A stretch of DNA of 64,000 bases from Trichomonas vaginalis G3. Lineage: Eukaryota; Parabasalia; Trichomonadida; Trichomonadidae. Within the stretch, counting starts at the first letter, position 1; the number at the start of each line of letters is the position of its first letter. The translations under genes and the position numbers were made by a program. The notes beneath the pieces were generated by a model, which had not been told where the DNA came from, searched no databases, and worked only from the letters and a program-made list of their open reading frames with translations. The stretch covers positions 11,913,962 through 11,977,961 of the forward strand of contig NC_067208.1 in the NCBI RefSeq assembly GCF_026262505.1, given 5' to 3'. This document shows, one piece after another, positions 9,232 to 20,495 of this stretch.

Positions 9232-12200
9232 ATGAGCTCAAATGATGATCTTTCCAGGTTTGTGATATCAGAAAATGATTTTGAAATAGGCAAACTCCTT
9301 GGAAAAGGCTCATACGCTCATGTCTTTGCTGCTAGAAGCAAGACAACAAAAGAAATTTTTGCATTAAAGAAATTTCATTCAAATTTCACATCAAAGAAGA
9401 ACAGAATGATGTTTGAGCGTGAGGTAAGCGTAATGGCTAAACTCATCCACTCATGCGTTCTTGGTTTACGCGGATATTTTCTACCTCCACCAGAATCGGA
9501 TTTATGTCCATTGATTTTGATGGATTACATGAAAAATGGCGATTTATTTACAATTCTCGTTAAAGAGTCTAAAAATAAAGTGCAATTAGGCTGGGATAAT
9601 ACGAAAAGAATGATGAACGTATTTGGCATCGCATATGGCATGGCACACATCCATGCATGTGGTGGAATTCATCGTGACTTAAAGCCAGCAAATATTATGT
9701 TAAATGAAAATTTCGAACCAAAAATTGCCGACTTTGGCTTAGCAAAAATCGAAGAAGATAATAATCTACAATCAATGATTGGCGGATCTCCATTCTGGAT
9801 GGCTCCAGAACTCTTCCTTGGAGAACAATATACAAATAAGGTTGATGTTTACGCATATGGCGTTCTCTTATACCAGCTGCTTACAGATTTAATACCATTC
9901 GATGGCAAAATAACTACAATTGCCCTCGGAAAGAAAATTACTTCAGGAGAAAGACCTCCAATCCCAGAAACGCTTCCAACATTCTATTCTGAAATAATTA
10001 CCGCTTGCTGGGCACAGGAACCGGAAAGTAGACCAACATTCGAGCAAATTTATCGACATATACTTGAAGCTACGGACTATTTTCCAAATACAAATGTAAT
10101 GGAATATCGCAGCTACGTTGCCAAGGTCATGAACGGTGACAACAATACATTCACAGGTTCAATCGGCGATCCATTTAAAGTAGGAATGTCTTTATACGAG
10201 AAAGGCGATTATCAAAACGCCAGTGTCGAGTTCGAGAAGGCAGCAAGAAGCAACAACATAGAATCTTTATACTACTTAGGTAAAATGATCATTGATGGAA
10301 AAATAAACAATTATGATAAAATTCAAGGCATCAAATTCCTCAAAAAGGCAGCAGAAGGCGGTCACGCGGAAGCCCAGTATGAATGCGGTATGGCTCTTTA
10401 CAAAGGAGAAGACGTTGGCTGCAATAAAATTATGGCCGCAGAATTTTTCAAACAAGCAGCCAAATCTTACCTTCCAGGCGCTATCATTATGCTCTCTAAA
10501 ATGCTTCTCGTCGGAGATGGAGTCGAAATGAGCAAGGCAAAATCTAAAAAATTATTACAAATTTTGGCAGATAAACAGAACGTGGAATGCGCATTCATTC
10601 TTGGCAAGTATTCATATACTGGAGAGTTTGGAGAAAAAGATTTGGCTACCGCGGAAAAATATCTCGAATTTGCAGCAAATTCTGGCAATTCAGAGGCCAA
10701 AGCACTATTAGACCAAATAAGAAGGGAGAAACAACCACCGAAATCAGCAGATTTCCAATTTCCAGCTCAAACTCAGACATTTTCTCAAAATCCATTCTTT
10801 GCAGCTCCATCTTATAATCCACCACCTCAACAGACATTACAACAAGTCCCTCCACCCATGAGCCAACAACCAGATTTCGGATTTGGCCGTCTTTCGAACG
10901 TTCCTCCTTATTCTAGCTCTGCCAATCCATTTTCACCGGCCATGTTTGCTCCAAATGCAGCGTCATTTGCTTATCAGCAGAATATTACGCCAAATCCTCA
11001 ACCAGATCCATATCAAAATAATCAAAACGCATTTTCACCTCCTCAATCCCAGGATCCGATGTTTTCTGCACAGCCACCGACAAATCCATATGGACAACCA
11101 CCAAATGCAGTACTTTCTCAGCCAAATGCTCCTCAATTTGATCCATTTGGAGTAAAATCACCACAATCAACTCCATTATCACCAGCTCCTCAACAACAAC
11201 AGTCATTTACTCCGAAATCCACTCCAGGACAACCCGTTTTCCTCAATTTCGGACAACAATCCCAGCAATCTTCTCAATTAAACTTTTCCTTTCTTAGCGG
11301 ACAGAGGCAAACATCACAAGAGACATTAATACAGACTCCTCCACCTCCAGCAGAGACCAGATCTCCTCCAAAATCTACTTCTCAAACAAATCTTTCATTT
11401 GACATTTTCCAGAATTCCATGAACCCACCAAGTCCATCAATATCCAAATCTCCATCCCAGGAGATCAGCCAAAGCTTAATTTTGAGCTCATCAAAACAAT
11501 TATCTCCTGAACTCAAGAAGAAAGCCGAATCAGGAGACATAAATGCGATGTACGAGTACGCTTTAATACTTGCTGCAGAGTCAAACAAGTACAGCGCTCA
11601 ACAATCCGCAATTTACATGAAAAAAGCTGCCGACAAGGGCCATTTAGAGGCCAAATACCAATGTGGCAACTACCTTGTCCGCGGATTTGGCACGAAACAA
11701 GACTTATCAAAGGCTGCGATCTACTTTTACGATGCGGCCAAAAATGGTCACTCGGGCGCAATGCTTGAATGCTCTAATTTCCTTTCCAACGGTATGGGCG
11801 TTAAGAAAGATCTCCGAAAAGCCGCTTACATGTGCAAATTGTCCGCGGAATCCGGAAATGTAGAAGCAATGTACACTTTTGCCAACATTGTAAAGAACGG
11901 ACAAGGCGTACAAAGCAACAGTGTTGATGCCCATTCATCGTTTGTCTTGGCTGCCGACAGAGGCCACGTAAAAGCGATGTTAGCTGCTGCATATTACATG
12001 TGGACTGTTGAAAAAGACCTTCCAAAGGCCTTAAAGTACTACAAGATGGCCGCTGACCAACAGGACTGCGACGGATTAAGTTCCTACGGCCATTTCCTTG
12101 CAGAAGGCCTTGGATGCAACAAAGATCCAGTGAAAGCAGCAGAATGCTTCAGAGCGGCCGCTTTAATGGGATCTACATTAGGCATGTACAACTACGCCGT

Positions 12201-12543
12201 CACTCTACAGACAGGAAATGGTGTAGAAAGGGACATTACTTCCGCTGCAAAGTTCTATAAAATGGCCGCAGACAGAGGTGATGTAGATGCATGCATACAT
12301 TACTCACAGTTGCTGGCAACAGGATGGGAAGGGAACCAGAAGGACTTGCAGCAGAGCGCAAACTACGCAAAGAAGGCTGCAGACTTAGGAAATCCAAGAG
12401 GAATGTTCCAGTACGGAAAAATGCTGTGGTACGGAACAGGTGTTCAGAAGAGGGACCAACAGACAGCGGCTTCTTACATTAAGGAGGCTGCTGCTCGCGG
12501 ATATAGTAGAGCAATCGATTTCTGCAGAGAAGCAAACATTTAA
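9232..12543 (+). CDS. Protein kinase with two Sel1-repeat blocks
   Basis: 1,103 residues. The kinase domain spans residues about 16-285: glycine loop LGKGSYAHVFAA, catalytic Lys46 in FALKKF, HRDLKPANIM (Asp149), DFG (Asp167), APE (191-193), so it looks active and TKL-like. Residues about 315-500 are Sel1-like repeats (GDYQNASVEFEKAA type, about 36 residues each). Residues 505-765 are a Pro/Gln/Ser-rich linker, and 770-1100 form a second Sel1 block. Sel1 arrays are helical scaffolds that bind partner proteins, so this is probably a signalling kinase with a built-in scaffold; the substrate is unknown. The TAA stop is followed by A, giving the TAAA word. Codon use in the 3' half is more GC-rich than in the surrounding DNA. 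Confidence 0.92.
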   Translation: MSSNDDLSRFVISENDFEIGKLLGKGSYAHVFAARSKTTKEIFALKKFHSNFTSKKNRMMFEREVSVMAKLIHSCVLGLRGYFLPPPESDLCPLILMDYMKNGDLFTILVKESKNKVQLGWDNTKRMMNVFGIAYGMAHIHACGGIHRDLKPANIMLNENFEPKIADFGLAKIEEDNNLQSMIGGSPFWMAPELFLGEQYTNKVDVYAYGVLLYQLLTDLIPFDGKITTIALGKKITSGERPPIPETLPTFYSEIITACWAQEPESRPTFEQIYRHILEATDYFPNTNVMEYRSYVAKVMNGDNNTFTGSIGDPFKVGMSLYEKGDYQNASVEFEKAARSNNIESLYYLGKMIIDGKINNYDKIQGIKFLKKAAEGGHAEAQYECGMALYKGEDVGCNKIMAAEFFKQAAKSYLPGAIIMLSKMLLVGDGVEMSKAKSKKLLQILADKQNVECAFILGKYSYTGEFGEKDLATAEKYLEFAANSGNSEAKALLDQIRREKQPPKSADFQFPAQTQTFSQNPFFAAPSYNPPPQQTLQQVPPPMSQQPDFGFGRLSNVPPYSSSANPFSPAMFAPNAASFAYQQNITPNPQPDPYQNNQNAFSPPQSQDPMFSAQPPTNPYGQPPNAVLSQPNAPQFDPFGVKSPQSTPLSPAPQQQQSFTPKSTPGQPVFLNFGQQSQQSSQLNFSFLSGQRQTSQETLIQTPPPPAETRSPPKSTSQTNLSFDIFQNSMNPPSPSISKSPSQEISQSLILSSSKQLSPELKKKAESGDINAMYEYALILAAESNKYSAQQSAIYMKKAADKGHLEAKYQCGNYLVRGFGTKQDLSKAAIYFYDAAKNGHSGAMLECSNFLSNGMGVKKDLRKAAYMCKLSAESGNVEAMYTFANIVKNGQGVQSNSVDAHSSFVLAADRGHVKAMLAAAYYMWTVEKDLPKALKYYKMAADQQDCDGLSSYGHFLAEGLGCNKDPVKAAECFRAAALMGSTLGMYNYAVTLQTGNGVERDITSAAKFYKMAADRGDVDACIHYSQLLATGWEGNQKDLQQSANYAKKAADLGNPRGMFQYGKMLWYGTGVQKRDQQTAASYIKEAAARGYSRAIDFCREANI

Positions 12544-13238
12544 AATTATTAGTTATAATTTTGTTCTTTATAAATATTCAAGTTTATATTAATTTTTATT
12601 TTTCATCATATACAACAATCTCAGAAGAATATTACCACTGTTGGTTATGGTTCTTGTGCTACATTTCATAAGTTTGTTGAATGGAAAAATTCTCCGAAAC
12701 CGATAACTAACATTCCATTATTCATTAAATTTTTGGTCTTTTAAAATGAATTATGTAGATGGACCATGAATGAAACATATAAAGGAGAAACTTAAACATA
12801 TTTTCAAGTTAAGAAACATATTAACAGGTACCTTAATATGAAATTGAAATCATCTTCTCATTATTGCAAGATAGGAGCAGCAATAGAACCTAGATAGGCT
12901 AGCAAAGGGTTGCTAAGATAAGAGATGTTCAGAATTTTTTTTCCAGAGAAAGGGGGTTTTGATCAAAATTGAATGATCCAAATCGGTGCAAAATGATTGA
13001 TATACAAAATATGTGGAAAAGTATAATGCGAAATCGTTTGAAATAACATCAACCACCAAAATTTTTGTCAAAAATCGGGTAAAATTGTTAAACCTTTCAA
13101 TTTTTCAATATCAATTAATCAATAACCGGATATCATAGTGATAGAAAGATATATGACCTACTGTATCATCAAAGCTTTAAAAGGATAAATTTGATATTCG
13201 ATCCACCACTAAACTTTAGTTCAATTCTTTGGAAATAA
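12544..13238. other. Intergenic spacer with a faint LRR-like trace
   Basis: No open frame of note. The plus strand near 12636-12740 reads like a fragment of a BspA-type LRR protein (VGYGSCATFHKFVEWKN), a wording also seen in the LRR copies further right. The rest is A+T-rich sequence in which I see nothing. Confidence 0.35.
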
Positions 13239-14159
13239 ATGATATTTAGATACTCTGGCTCTGTTTTCAATTTTACACTTTCAGCAGGTACATATATCTT
13301 TAAATTATGGGGTGCCCAGGGAGGTTATTGGAATAATAAAAGATCCGGTTTAGGTGCCTACTCAGAAGGTGTTTTTAATGCTACATCTGACATTATATTA
13401 TATGGGTATGTTGGAAAACAAGGTTCATGTTCGAGCAGTATAGTTCTTCTCAAAAACTTTTTTGGAGGAGGAAGTAATTGTCTTGGATCTCTAAAACGTA
13501 GGTCATGCTCTGGTGGTGAATCAACAGTTATTGCTTTTGATAGGGAATTTGATAATCCTCTAATTGTTGCCGGTGCTGGTGCAGGCTGTGGGAATCATGA
13601 TGAAAATGAATACGCCGGCGGTTTTGGAGGTCCATTTGCCGAAGATGGATATGGAAATGCAGCATGGTTCACAGAAGAACAAGCTAAGATCCTTCGCGGT
13701 AAAGGAGCAACGACAGCCCAACCAGGTCTTGGAGGATTTTATAGTGATTTTGAGCGTAAGAGGCCAAATTGCTCTGGCTGGACTGGATCAAGATATCAAG
13801 GCGGTGATGGCAATTGCACATCGTTGGCGTCGGCTGGAGGTGGTGGATCTGGTTATTACGGCGGTGGTGGTGGGGCTGATCTATCGGGAGGAGGTGGAGG
13901 AAGTAGCTACGCATCTCCTCAGATGTTTAATGTGATGCTTTATGGAGGTGATAAATTTTTTATGGACGAAAATGGAAGTATTACTCAAGGACATGCAGGT
14001 AATGGAGTAATATCTATCGAAAAAACCAAACCTTATACATTTTTAAAGAATGAAGTAGAAATTCAGAAATATGAATATCCAAGTATGATAAAAATATATG
14101 ATAATCCTTATGATATTGCTGTTACAATATTCACTACACTTCATGTAAGTACATCTTAG
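13239..14159 (+). CDS. Glycine-rich (ALK/LTK-type Gly-rich domain) protein
   Basis: 306 residues. The start FRYSGSVFNFTLSAGTYIFK and then LWGAQGGYWNN match the opening of the ALK/LTK-type glycine-rich domain, a beta sandwich with long polyglycine helices. A Gly-rich middle (residues about 190-230, for example GGGGSGYYGGGGGADLSGGG) follows, closing with GNGVISIEK. No signal peptide or membrane segment is visible in this frame. Trichomonads carry many such genes. The C-terminus stops shortly after the domain, so this may be a shortened member of the family. The LRR relics just downstream suggest local shuffling of repeat-protein genes. Confidence 0.75.
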   Translation: MIFRYSGSVFNFTLSAGTYIFKLWGAQGGYWNNKRSGLGAYSEGVFNATSDIILYGYVGKQGSCSSSIVLLKNFFGGGSNCLGSLKRRSCSGGESTVIAFDREFDNPLIVAGAGAGCGNHDENEYAGGFGGPFAEDGYGNAAWFTEEQAKILRGKGATTAQPGLGGFYSDFERKRPNCSGWTGSRYQGGDGNCTSLASAGGGGSGYYGGGGGADLSGGGGGSSYASPQMFNVMLYGGDKFFMDENGSITQGHAGNGVISIEKTKPYTFLKNEVEIQKYEYPSMIKIYDNPYDIAVTIFTTLHVSTS

Positions 14160-14460
14160 CATAATTTATTATAAAAAGCCAAAAATTTTCAAATCTCAAA
14201 ATTAATCTAGGTAAAATTTTAACAATATTTGGATTTACATTTGTGCTGTTACAGGTGCACTTTTCAACGAAAATATGCCATTTCTGATTTTGTTCCCACC
14301 AACATCTCAAATTATTTTCTTCTAACTTCAATGGGACTAAAAGACAATTGGTGAAGGTATAATCATGAGTTGTGTCAACTTGATCAGTGTTATGATACCT
14401 AGTTTAAGTGTTTCAAAATCCCACGGAATAGACATATTTCAATCTTAAGGTAATCAATAT

Positions 14461-15230
14461 TCCGTCTAGTGTTGTCGATGTTGGCTCAGATGCATTCAAA
14501 GAGTTCACATTTATTTCATGCGAATGTGAAATTAAGAATCAGAGTAAATACAAACTTCCCAAACGATTTGTTCTCGATTTTGAACCATATATTCATGTGG
14601 CATCAATTATTCATTATTTTTTTGTTATGCTATTGTAAAATAATTGATTTTGTATTGATAATATGAATAACAACTCTTTAATAACACTGAAATATGTTAC
14701 TGATTATACTTTTATTCAGTGTTCAAATTTGAATTCATTTTCTATAGATGATAATAATCCATATTTTTCTATTGAAAACAATTTATTATTCAGAATAGAT
14801 ATTGCCAGACATTCTCAAACTACGATATACTATTAAAGTAAAGAAATAATTACAGCGGTTGGAGAATTTATGAATTATTTCCATAAATTTGTTGGATGGA
14901 ATAAACTATTTATTGATAATGTATTCCATTCATATGCAAATTTAGTAATTGTTGATCAATCTATGATTCAAATTGTATCCTTTAGGCAGACAGCATTTTC
15001 TTATTGGAAAAATTTGAGAGTTTAAATCACATCTTGTTCTTTTTCACAAATCCCTAAACTTGTTTCTATATCAATTCCTTCTTCTGTAACTGTATTGAAT
15101 AATTCATATTTCAATGAAATGAAAAATTTGAAAGTTGTTTGTTATTATGGGAATGTTTCATTCTCAGGAAGGAGTTTGTTTTATAATTGTCCAAGTGTGA
15201 AATATATTGGTGTTTGTTCACTTTAAATCT
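14461..15230 (+). pseudogene. BspA-like LRR pseudogene (plus strand)
   Basis: Translation in several frames gives pieces of the same LRR family as the minus-strand copies to the right. Around 14690 it reads TFIQCSNLNSFSIDDNNPYF. Around 15043-15215 it reads PKLVSISIPSSVTVLNN, then NEMKNLKVVCYYGNVSFSGR and SLFYNCPSVKYIGVCSL. Several stops and frameshifts separate the pieces. It faces the first LRR copy (15423-16430), so about 165 bp of its 3' part forms a diverged inverted repeat with that copy. A decayed relative of the array. Confidence 0.7.
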
Positions 15231-15422
15231 TATTTAGTTTTCATTTTAATTTGATATTGAAACTTGGCAAATTGTTTTCATAAAACAATTATTTTTCTTG
15301 AAATGTTTACTTTTATGTTTCACCTCATAGATTTTAGTACAATAAGTCATATTCATAATCAAATTATTAGAACAATATCCATCAATGATTGAGAAGTAAT
15401 TTATTATAAAACACTGATTTTT

Positions 15423-16430
15423 TTATAATAATATAAACACAGAATAAGACATAAAGTGAAAGATCGATGAACATGGAATATTTTTAATTGATGGACATGT
15501 TAGAATAGTTTCACCAAGTTGATATGCATCATATGAAACATCAAATGATGAAAACTTATTTGATGGATATAATGAACAAACACGAATATATTTCATACTT
15601 GGACAATTATAAAACAAACTCCTTCCGGAGAATGAAACATTCCCATAATAACAAACAACTTTCAAACTTTTCATTTCATTGAAACACGAGTTATTCAATA
15701 CAGTTACAGAAGAAGGAATCAATATAGAAACAAGTTTAGGAACTTGATATATTGCTCTATATTGAATTTCTTTTAGAAATGATGGTAAAATTATCATAAC
15801 TAAATTAGGGCAAGAAAAGAAATTTGATTGTTTCAGTATTTCAATTTTTGTCAAAGATAAATCAACAATTTCTAATGATTTAGTTCCATGAAAAATTGCT
15901 CCATCTATATTTTTTAAATTTTTCCAGCCAACAAACTTTTCAAAAGTCGCTCCAGAAAACGCAAAATCTCCAATAGTTATAATATTTTCTTTATTAGGAA
16001 TGTCATCTACTTCAAAATTTATAGGAGAGCGAATTATTTTAGACATGTTTTTACTTAAAACAAAGTTATTCACAACAGAAAAATAATTATTATTTTCATC
16101 AACAGAAAATGTATTTAAATTTGAGCATTGATTAAAAGCATAACCAGAAAAATATCTTAAATTCGGACCTAAATGGATTGATGATATACCAGTAATGGCA
16201 AATGAATTCCAATCTAGACTTATTAGAGAATCTGGAAATTTTACAGATGCTTCACCACCAATAGATTCTATACTGGATTTTGATAGGTCTAATGATGTTA
16301 ATTTCCCAGAAAAACAAGCTCTATAATAAATTGATTTATAAGAAGTATTCGAGACAACAATGCTCCCAGTATATGATTTATCAAACTCATAAATTATACT
16401 TCTTGATGCATTAATAATATGATCACTCAA
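15423..16430 (-). CDS. BspA-like leucine-rich repeat protein, array copy 1
   Basis: 335 codons of LRR_5/BspA-type repeats (for example FSGYAFNQCSNLNTFSVDEN, LVSILIPSSVTVLNNSCFNE). BspA-like proteins are the largest surface-protein class of trichomonads and are linked to adherence. There is no ATG: the frame opens with TTG (complement of 16428-16430), directly preceded in frame by TAA, and the first internal Met is deep inside. The same is true of copies 3 and 4, so initiation is doubtful. No signal peptide is visible. The end FMSYSVFILL is hydrophobic but short. Could be a 5'-truncated family copy rather than a working gene. Confidence 0.6.
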   Translation of the reverse strand: MSDHIINASRSIIYEFDKSYTGSIVVSNTSYKSIYYRACFSGKLTSLDLSKSSIESIGGEASVKFPDSLISLDWNSFAITGISSIHLGPNLRYFSGYAFNQCSNLNTFSVDENNNYFSVVNNFVLSKNMSKIIRSPINFEVDDIPNKENIITIGDFAFSGATFEKFVGWKNLKNIDGAIFHGTKSLEIVDLSLTKIEILKQSNFFSCPNLVMIILPSFLKEIQYRAIYQVPKLVSILIPSSVTVLNNSCFNEMKSLKVVCYYGNVSFSGRSLFYNCPSMKYIRVCSLYPSNKFSSFDVSYDAYQLGETILTCPSIKNIPCSSIFHFMSYSVFILL

Positions 16431-17108
16431 TTATGCAATTTTCTCATAAATATTGTAACCATTTGAATTTGTCAAAACCTTAAAAATTCTATTGAGCGAA
16501 ATTTCTGAGCCGAACTTCTTGAAAACTTAATTCAAGGAAACAAAGTGGAATATGAAAGAGAAATTTATGATGATGAAGTTGTCAACATTATTGGACATGA
16601 ATCAAAGAATTGAGTTAAATAGTTTTTATTTTTATATTTTATTTTTATTTCTGTCATTTGAAGAGGAGTGTTTCCATCTATTGTTAAACAAACACATTAT
16701 AATATATGAGTTCGATAAGTCATAAAAGGGGAAAATTGTTAATACCAATAATGTTTAATGTACAATTTTTTTTCCTGAAAGTATCTCAAGGCTAAAAAAA
16801 GTTATTTCCTATCAAAAAGTGGATACTATGGTAAATTTGGGTATCGCCTCTTTCTAATATGCTCAGTTTTTTGACACTCGAATGTCATTTCTATCGAACA
16901 TGTAATTTTGGGAAACTCACATTATTAGATTTATAACAATTAAATATGACGTTAATTAGTGGCGACGCTTTTTTATTTTGCTATTATTTATCATATGTTT
17001 TGTCGAATTGCAAAAATTTTTAGTTTTGATACCATGATTTTGCTATATGTTTGACGAATAAAAAATGTAGATTAAATTTAAAATATAGTAAAATCGACAG
17101 TTTATAAA
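16431..17108. other. Repeat-unit spacer with head-to-head LRR relics
   Basis: No intact gene. The plus strand has coding-like traces: about 16520-16610 reads LLENLIQGNKVEYEREIYDD and on to NIIGHESKN, and about 16700-16990 keeps remnants of an LRR N-terminus. The first of these traces matches 22630-22720 more closely than the spacers of the two middle units. Confidence 0.45.
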
Positions 17109-17315
17109 TTATTTTGACCCCATTCGAATACATCGAAGTTGAAATCGTTCAATGACTTGATAATAACTGTTGGATGTGCATCAACTTCTTCGATCGAAGA
17201 AGACATTGGTAATTCTGGATCTGGAACCATAACAACTTCCATTCCAGCATAGTTTGCTCCTTTAACACCATTTGGTGCATCCTCGGAGACCAATATGTTT
17301 TCTGGCTTGATAAAT
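17109..17315 (-). pseudogene. 3' fragment of HAD phosphatase gene, copy 1
   Basis: Matches the last quarter of the intact phosphatase gene at 23091-23777, including the DAPNGVKGAN motif region and the ending DFNFD-FEWGQ. It starts abruptly within the gene and lacks the catalytic N-terminal part. One T is missing from the run next to the stop. It travels with each LRR copy as part of the duplicated unit. Confidence 0.85.
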
Positions 17316-17443
17316 GTGTTGATGAATCAGAATAATTGAACATGAATTCTGAAAGTCAAATAGATGAAAACAAAAATAATCTTTTCAATCGAAATAACCG
17401 TTTTATAAAACGGTTTGTCAAATTTCACAAAGAAATTTTAATA

Positions 17444-18449
17444 TCAAATTAAAATGAAAACAGAATAAGACATAAAGTGAAAGATCGATGAACATGGAAT
17501 ATTTTTAATTGATGGACATGTTAATATAGTTTCGCCAAGTTGATATGCATCGAATGAAACATCAAATGATGAAAACTTATTTGATGGATACAATGAACAA
17601 ACACGAATATATTTCACACTTGGACAATTATAAAACAAACTCCTTCCGGAGAATGAAACATTCCCATAATAACAAACAACTTTCAAACTTTTCATTTCAT
17701 TGAAACATGAATTATTCAATACAGTTACAGAAGAAGGAATCAATATAGAAACAAGTTTAGGAACTTGATATATTGCTCTATATTGAATTTCTTTTAGAAA
17801 TGATGGTAAAATTATCATAACTAAATTAGGGCAAGAAAAGAAATTTGATTGTTTCAGTATTTCAATTTTTCAAAGATAAATCAACAATTTCTAATGATTT
17901 AGTTCCATGAAAAATTGCTCCATCTATATTTTTAAATTTTTCCAGCCAACAAACTTTTCAAAAGTCGCTCCAGAAAAACGCAAAATCTCCAATACTTATA
18001 ATATTTTCTTTATTAGGAATGTCATCTACTTCAAAATTTATAGGAGAGCGAATTATTTTAGACATGTTTTTACTTAAAACAAAGTTATTCACAACAGAAA
18101 AATAATTATTATTTTCATCAACAGAAAATGTATTTAAATTTGAGCATTGATTAAAAGCATAACCAGAAAAATATCTTAAATTCGGACCTAAATGGATTGA
18201 TGATATACCAGTAATGGCAAATGAATTCCAATCTAGACTTATTAGAGAATCTGGAAATTTTACAGATGCTTCACCACCAATAGATTCTATACTGGATTTT
18301 GATAGGTCTAATGATGTTAATTTCCCAGAAAAACAAGCTCTATAATAAATTGATTTATAAGAAGTATTCGAGACAACAATGCTCCCAGTATATGATTTAT
18401 CAAACTCATAAATTATACTTCTTGATGCATTAATAATATGATCACTCAA
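17444..18449 (-). pseudogene. BspA-like LRR gene, array copy 2, broken
   Basis: Nearly identical to copies 1 and 3, but the frame is split. Relative to its sisters there is a two-base loss near 17870 (TTTTCAAAG for TTTTGTCAAAG), a one-base loss in the T run near 17930 and a one-base gain in the A run near 17975. It opens with the same TTG and upstream TAA as the others. The changes are few, so the copy broke recently. Confidence 0.85.
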
Positions 18450-19175
18450 TTATGCAATTTTCTATAACATATATTTTGAATTTGTCAAAACCTTAAAAAT
18501 TCGGTTATGTAAAAATTTCTGAACGGATCTTCTTGAAAACTTAATTCAAGGAAATAAAGGGGAATATGAAAAAAAGTTAATGATGATGAAGATGCCAGTA
18601 TTATTGGACATGAATCAAAGAACCAAGATAAATAATTAGTAATTTATCTTTATTTCTGCCATTTGAAGAGGAGTGTTTCCCACCAAAAAGTTGATATTAT
18701 GGTAAATTTAGTTATCACTCCTTCTAATATCCTCAGTTTTTTGACACTCGAATATCATTTCTATCGAGTATGTAAATTCAGAAAACTCATATTATTAGAT
18801 TTATAAGAATTATGCATAATAAAAATTGGTAATGAAGCTTTTTAATTTTGCTATTCTCTATCATCTATTTTGTTGGATCATAAAATTTTTTTAGTTTTGA
18901 TATAATGATTTTGCCTTCCTATTTAAAATTAAGACAATTAATATGTTTCAGGGTGCACTTACCATTAACATATCTTTAATTTAATGGTAAAAGAGTTTAA
19001 TTGCCATATTAGTAATTAAGAGGTTATATAGTAACTTTTTCCCGACCAAAAATATTAACTTTTTATTATAAAAAATTAGGATATAAAGCTTGGATGTCAA
19101 AAAAATTGAGAGCATGTCACAAAAATTGTAAGTTTAGATTAAGTTTAAAATATAGTAAAATCGACAGTTTATAAA
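18450..19175. other. Repeat-unit spacer, almost identical to 20496-21222
   Basis: Noncoding part of the duplicated unit. It differs from the next spacer by only a handful of small changes (for example AAAAAGTTAATG versus AAAAGAAGTTAATG near 18570 and 20620). Short LRR-like traces remain on the plus strand. Nothing else seen. Confidence 0.6.
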
Positions 19176-19362
19176 TTATTTTTGACCCCATTCGAATGCA
19201 TCGAAGTTGAAATCGTTCAATGACTTGATAATAACTGTTGGATGTGCATCAACTTCTTCGATCGAAGAAGGCATTGGTAATTCTGGATCTGGAACCATAA
19301 CAACTGCCATTCCAGCATTGTTTGCATCCTCGATGACCAATATGTTTTCTGACTTGATAAAT
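19176..19362 (-). pseudogene. 3' fragment of HAD phosphatase gene, copy 2
   Basis: Second truncated copy of the phosphatase 3' end. Besides lacking the 5' part, it has an internal loss of about 24 bases that removes the segment for PNGVKG. The same loss is present in the copy at 21223-21409 but not in the copy at 17109, showing that these two units share a recent ancestor. Confidence 0.85.
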
Positions 19363-19487
19363 GTGTTGATGAATCAGAATAATTGAACAAGAATTCTGAA
19401 AGTTAAATAGATGAAAACAAAAGTTAATTTTTCAATCGAAATAACCGTTTTATAAACAAAAACAGTTTGTCAAAGAAATTTTTAATT

Positions 19488-20495
19488 TCAAATTAAAATG
19501 AAAACAGAATAAGACATAAAGTGAAAAATCGATGAATATGGAATATTTTTAATTGATGGACATGTTAGAATAGTTTCACCAAGTTGATATGCATCATATG
19601 AAACATCAAATGATGAAAACTTATTTGATGGATATAATGAACAAACACGAATATATTTCATACTTGGACAATTATAAAACAAACTCCTTCCGGAGAATGA
19701 AACATTCCCATAATAACAAACAACTTTCAAACTTTTCATTTCATTGAAACATGAATTATTCAATACAGTTACAGAAGAAGGAATCAATATAGAAACAAGT
19801 TTAGGAACTTGATATATTGCTCTATATTGAATTTCTTTTAGAAATGATGGTAAAATTATCATAACTAAATTAGGGCAAGAAAAGAAATTTGATTGTTTCA
19901 GTATTTCAATTTTTGTCAAAGATAAATCAACAATTTCTAATGATTTAGTTCCATGAAAAATTGCTCCATCTATATTTTTTAAATTTTTCCAGCCAACAAA
20001 CTTTTCAAAAGTCGCTCCAGAAAACGCAAAATCTCCAATAGTTATAATATTTTCTTTATTAGGAATGTCATCTACTTCAAAATTTATAGGAGAGCGAATT
20101 ATTTTAGACATGTTTTTACTTAAAACAAAGTTATTCACAACAGAAAAATAATTATTATTTTCATCAACAGAAAATGTATTTAAATTTGAGCATTGATTAA
20201 AAGCATAACCAGAAAAATATCTTAAATTCGGACCTAAATGGATTGATGATATACCAGTAATGGCAAATGAATTCCAATCTAGACTTATTAGAGAATCTGG
20301 AAATTTTACAGATGCTTCACCACCAATAGATTCTATACTGGATTTTGATAGGTCTAATGATGTTAATTTCCCAGAAAAACAAGCTCTATAATAAATTGAT
20401 TTATAAGAAGTATTCGAGACAACAATGCTCCCAGTATATGATTTATCAAACTCATAAATTATACTTCTTGATGCATTAATAATATGATCACTCAA
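19488..20495 (-). CDS. BspA-like leucine-rich repeat protein, array copy 3
   Basis: 335 codons, almost the same protein as copy 1 (last residue Ile instead of Leu, Tyr for Cys near the end). LRR_5/BspA repeats run the whole length. Like the others it starts at TTG (complement of 20493-20495) after an in-frame TAA. It is intact otherwise. A surface or adherence role is inferred from the family; expression is uncertain because no ATG or signal peptide is visible. Confidence 0.6.
   Translation of the reverse strand: MSDHIINASRSIIYEFDKSYTGSIVVSNTSYKSIYYRACFSGKLTSLDLSKSSIESIGGEASVKFPDSLISLDWNSFAITGISSIHLGPNLRYFSGYAFNQCSNLNTFSVDENNNYFSVVNNFVLSKNMSKIIRSPINFEVDDIPNKENIITIGDFAFSGATFEKFVGWKNLKNIDGAIFHGTKSLEIVDLSLTKIEILKQSNFFSCPNLVMIILPSFLKEIQYRAIYQVPKLVSILIPSSVTVLNNSCFNEMKSLKVVCYYGNVSFSGRSLFYNCPSMKYIRVCSLYPSNKFSSFDVSYDAYQLGETILTCPSIKNIPYSSIFHFMSYSVFILI

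Noticed and set aside
13564-13935. Alternative frames over the glycine-rich gene
   Set aside because: Shadows of the Gly-rich codons; the main frame has a clear domain match.
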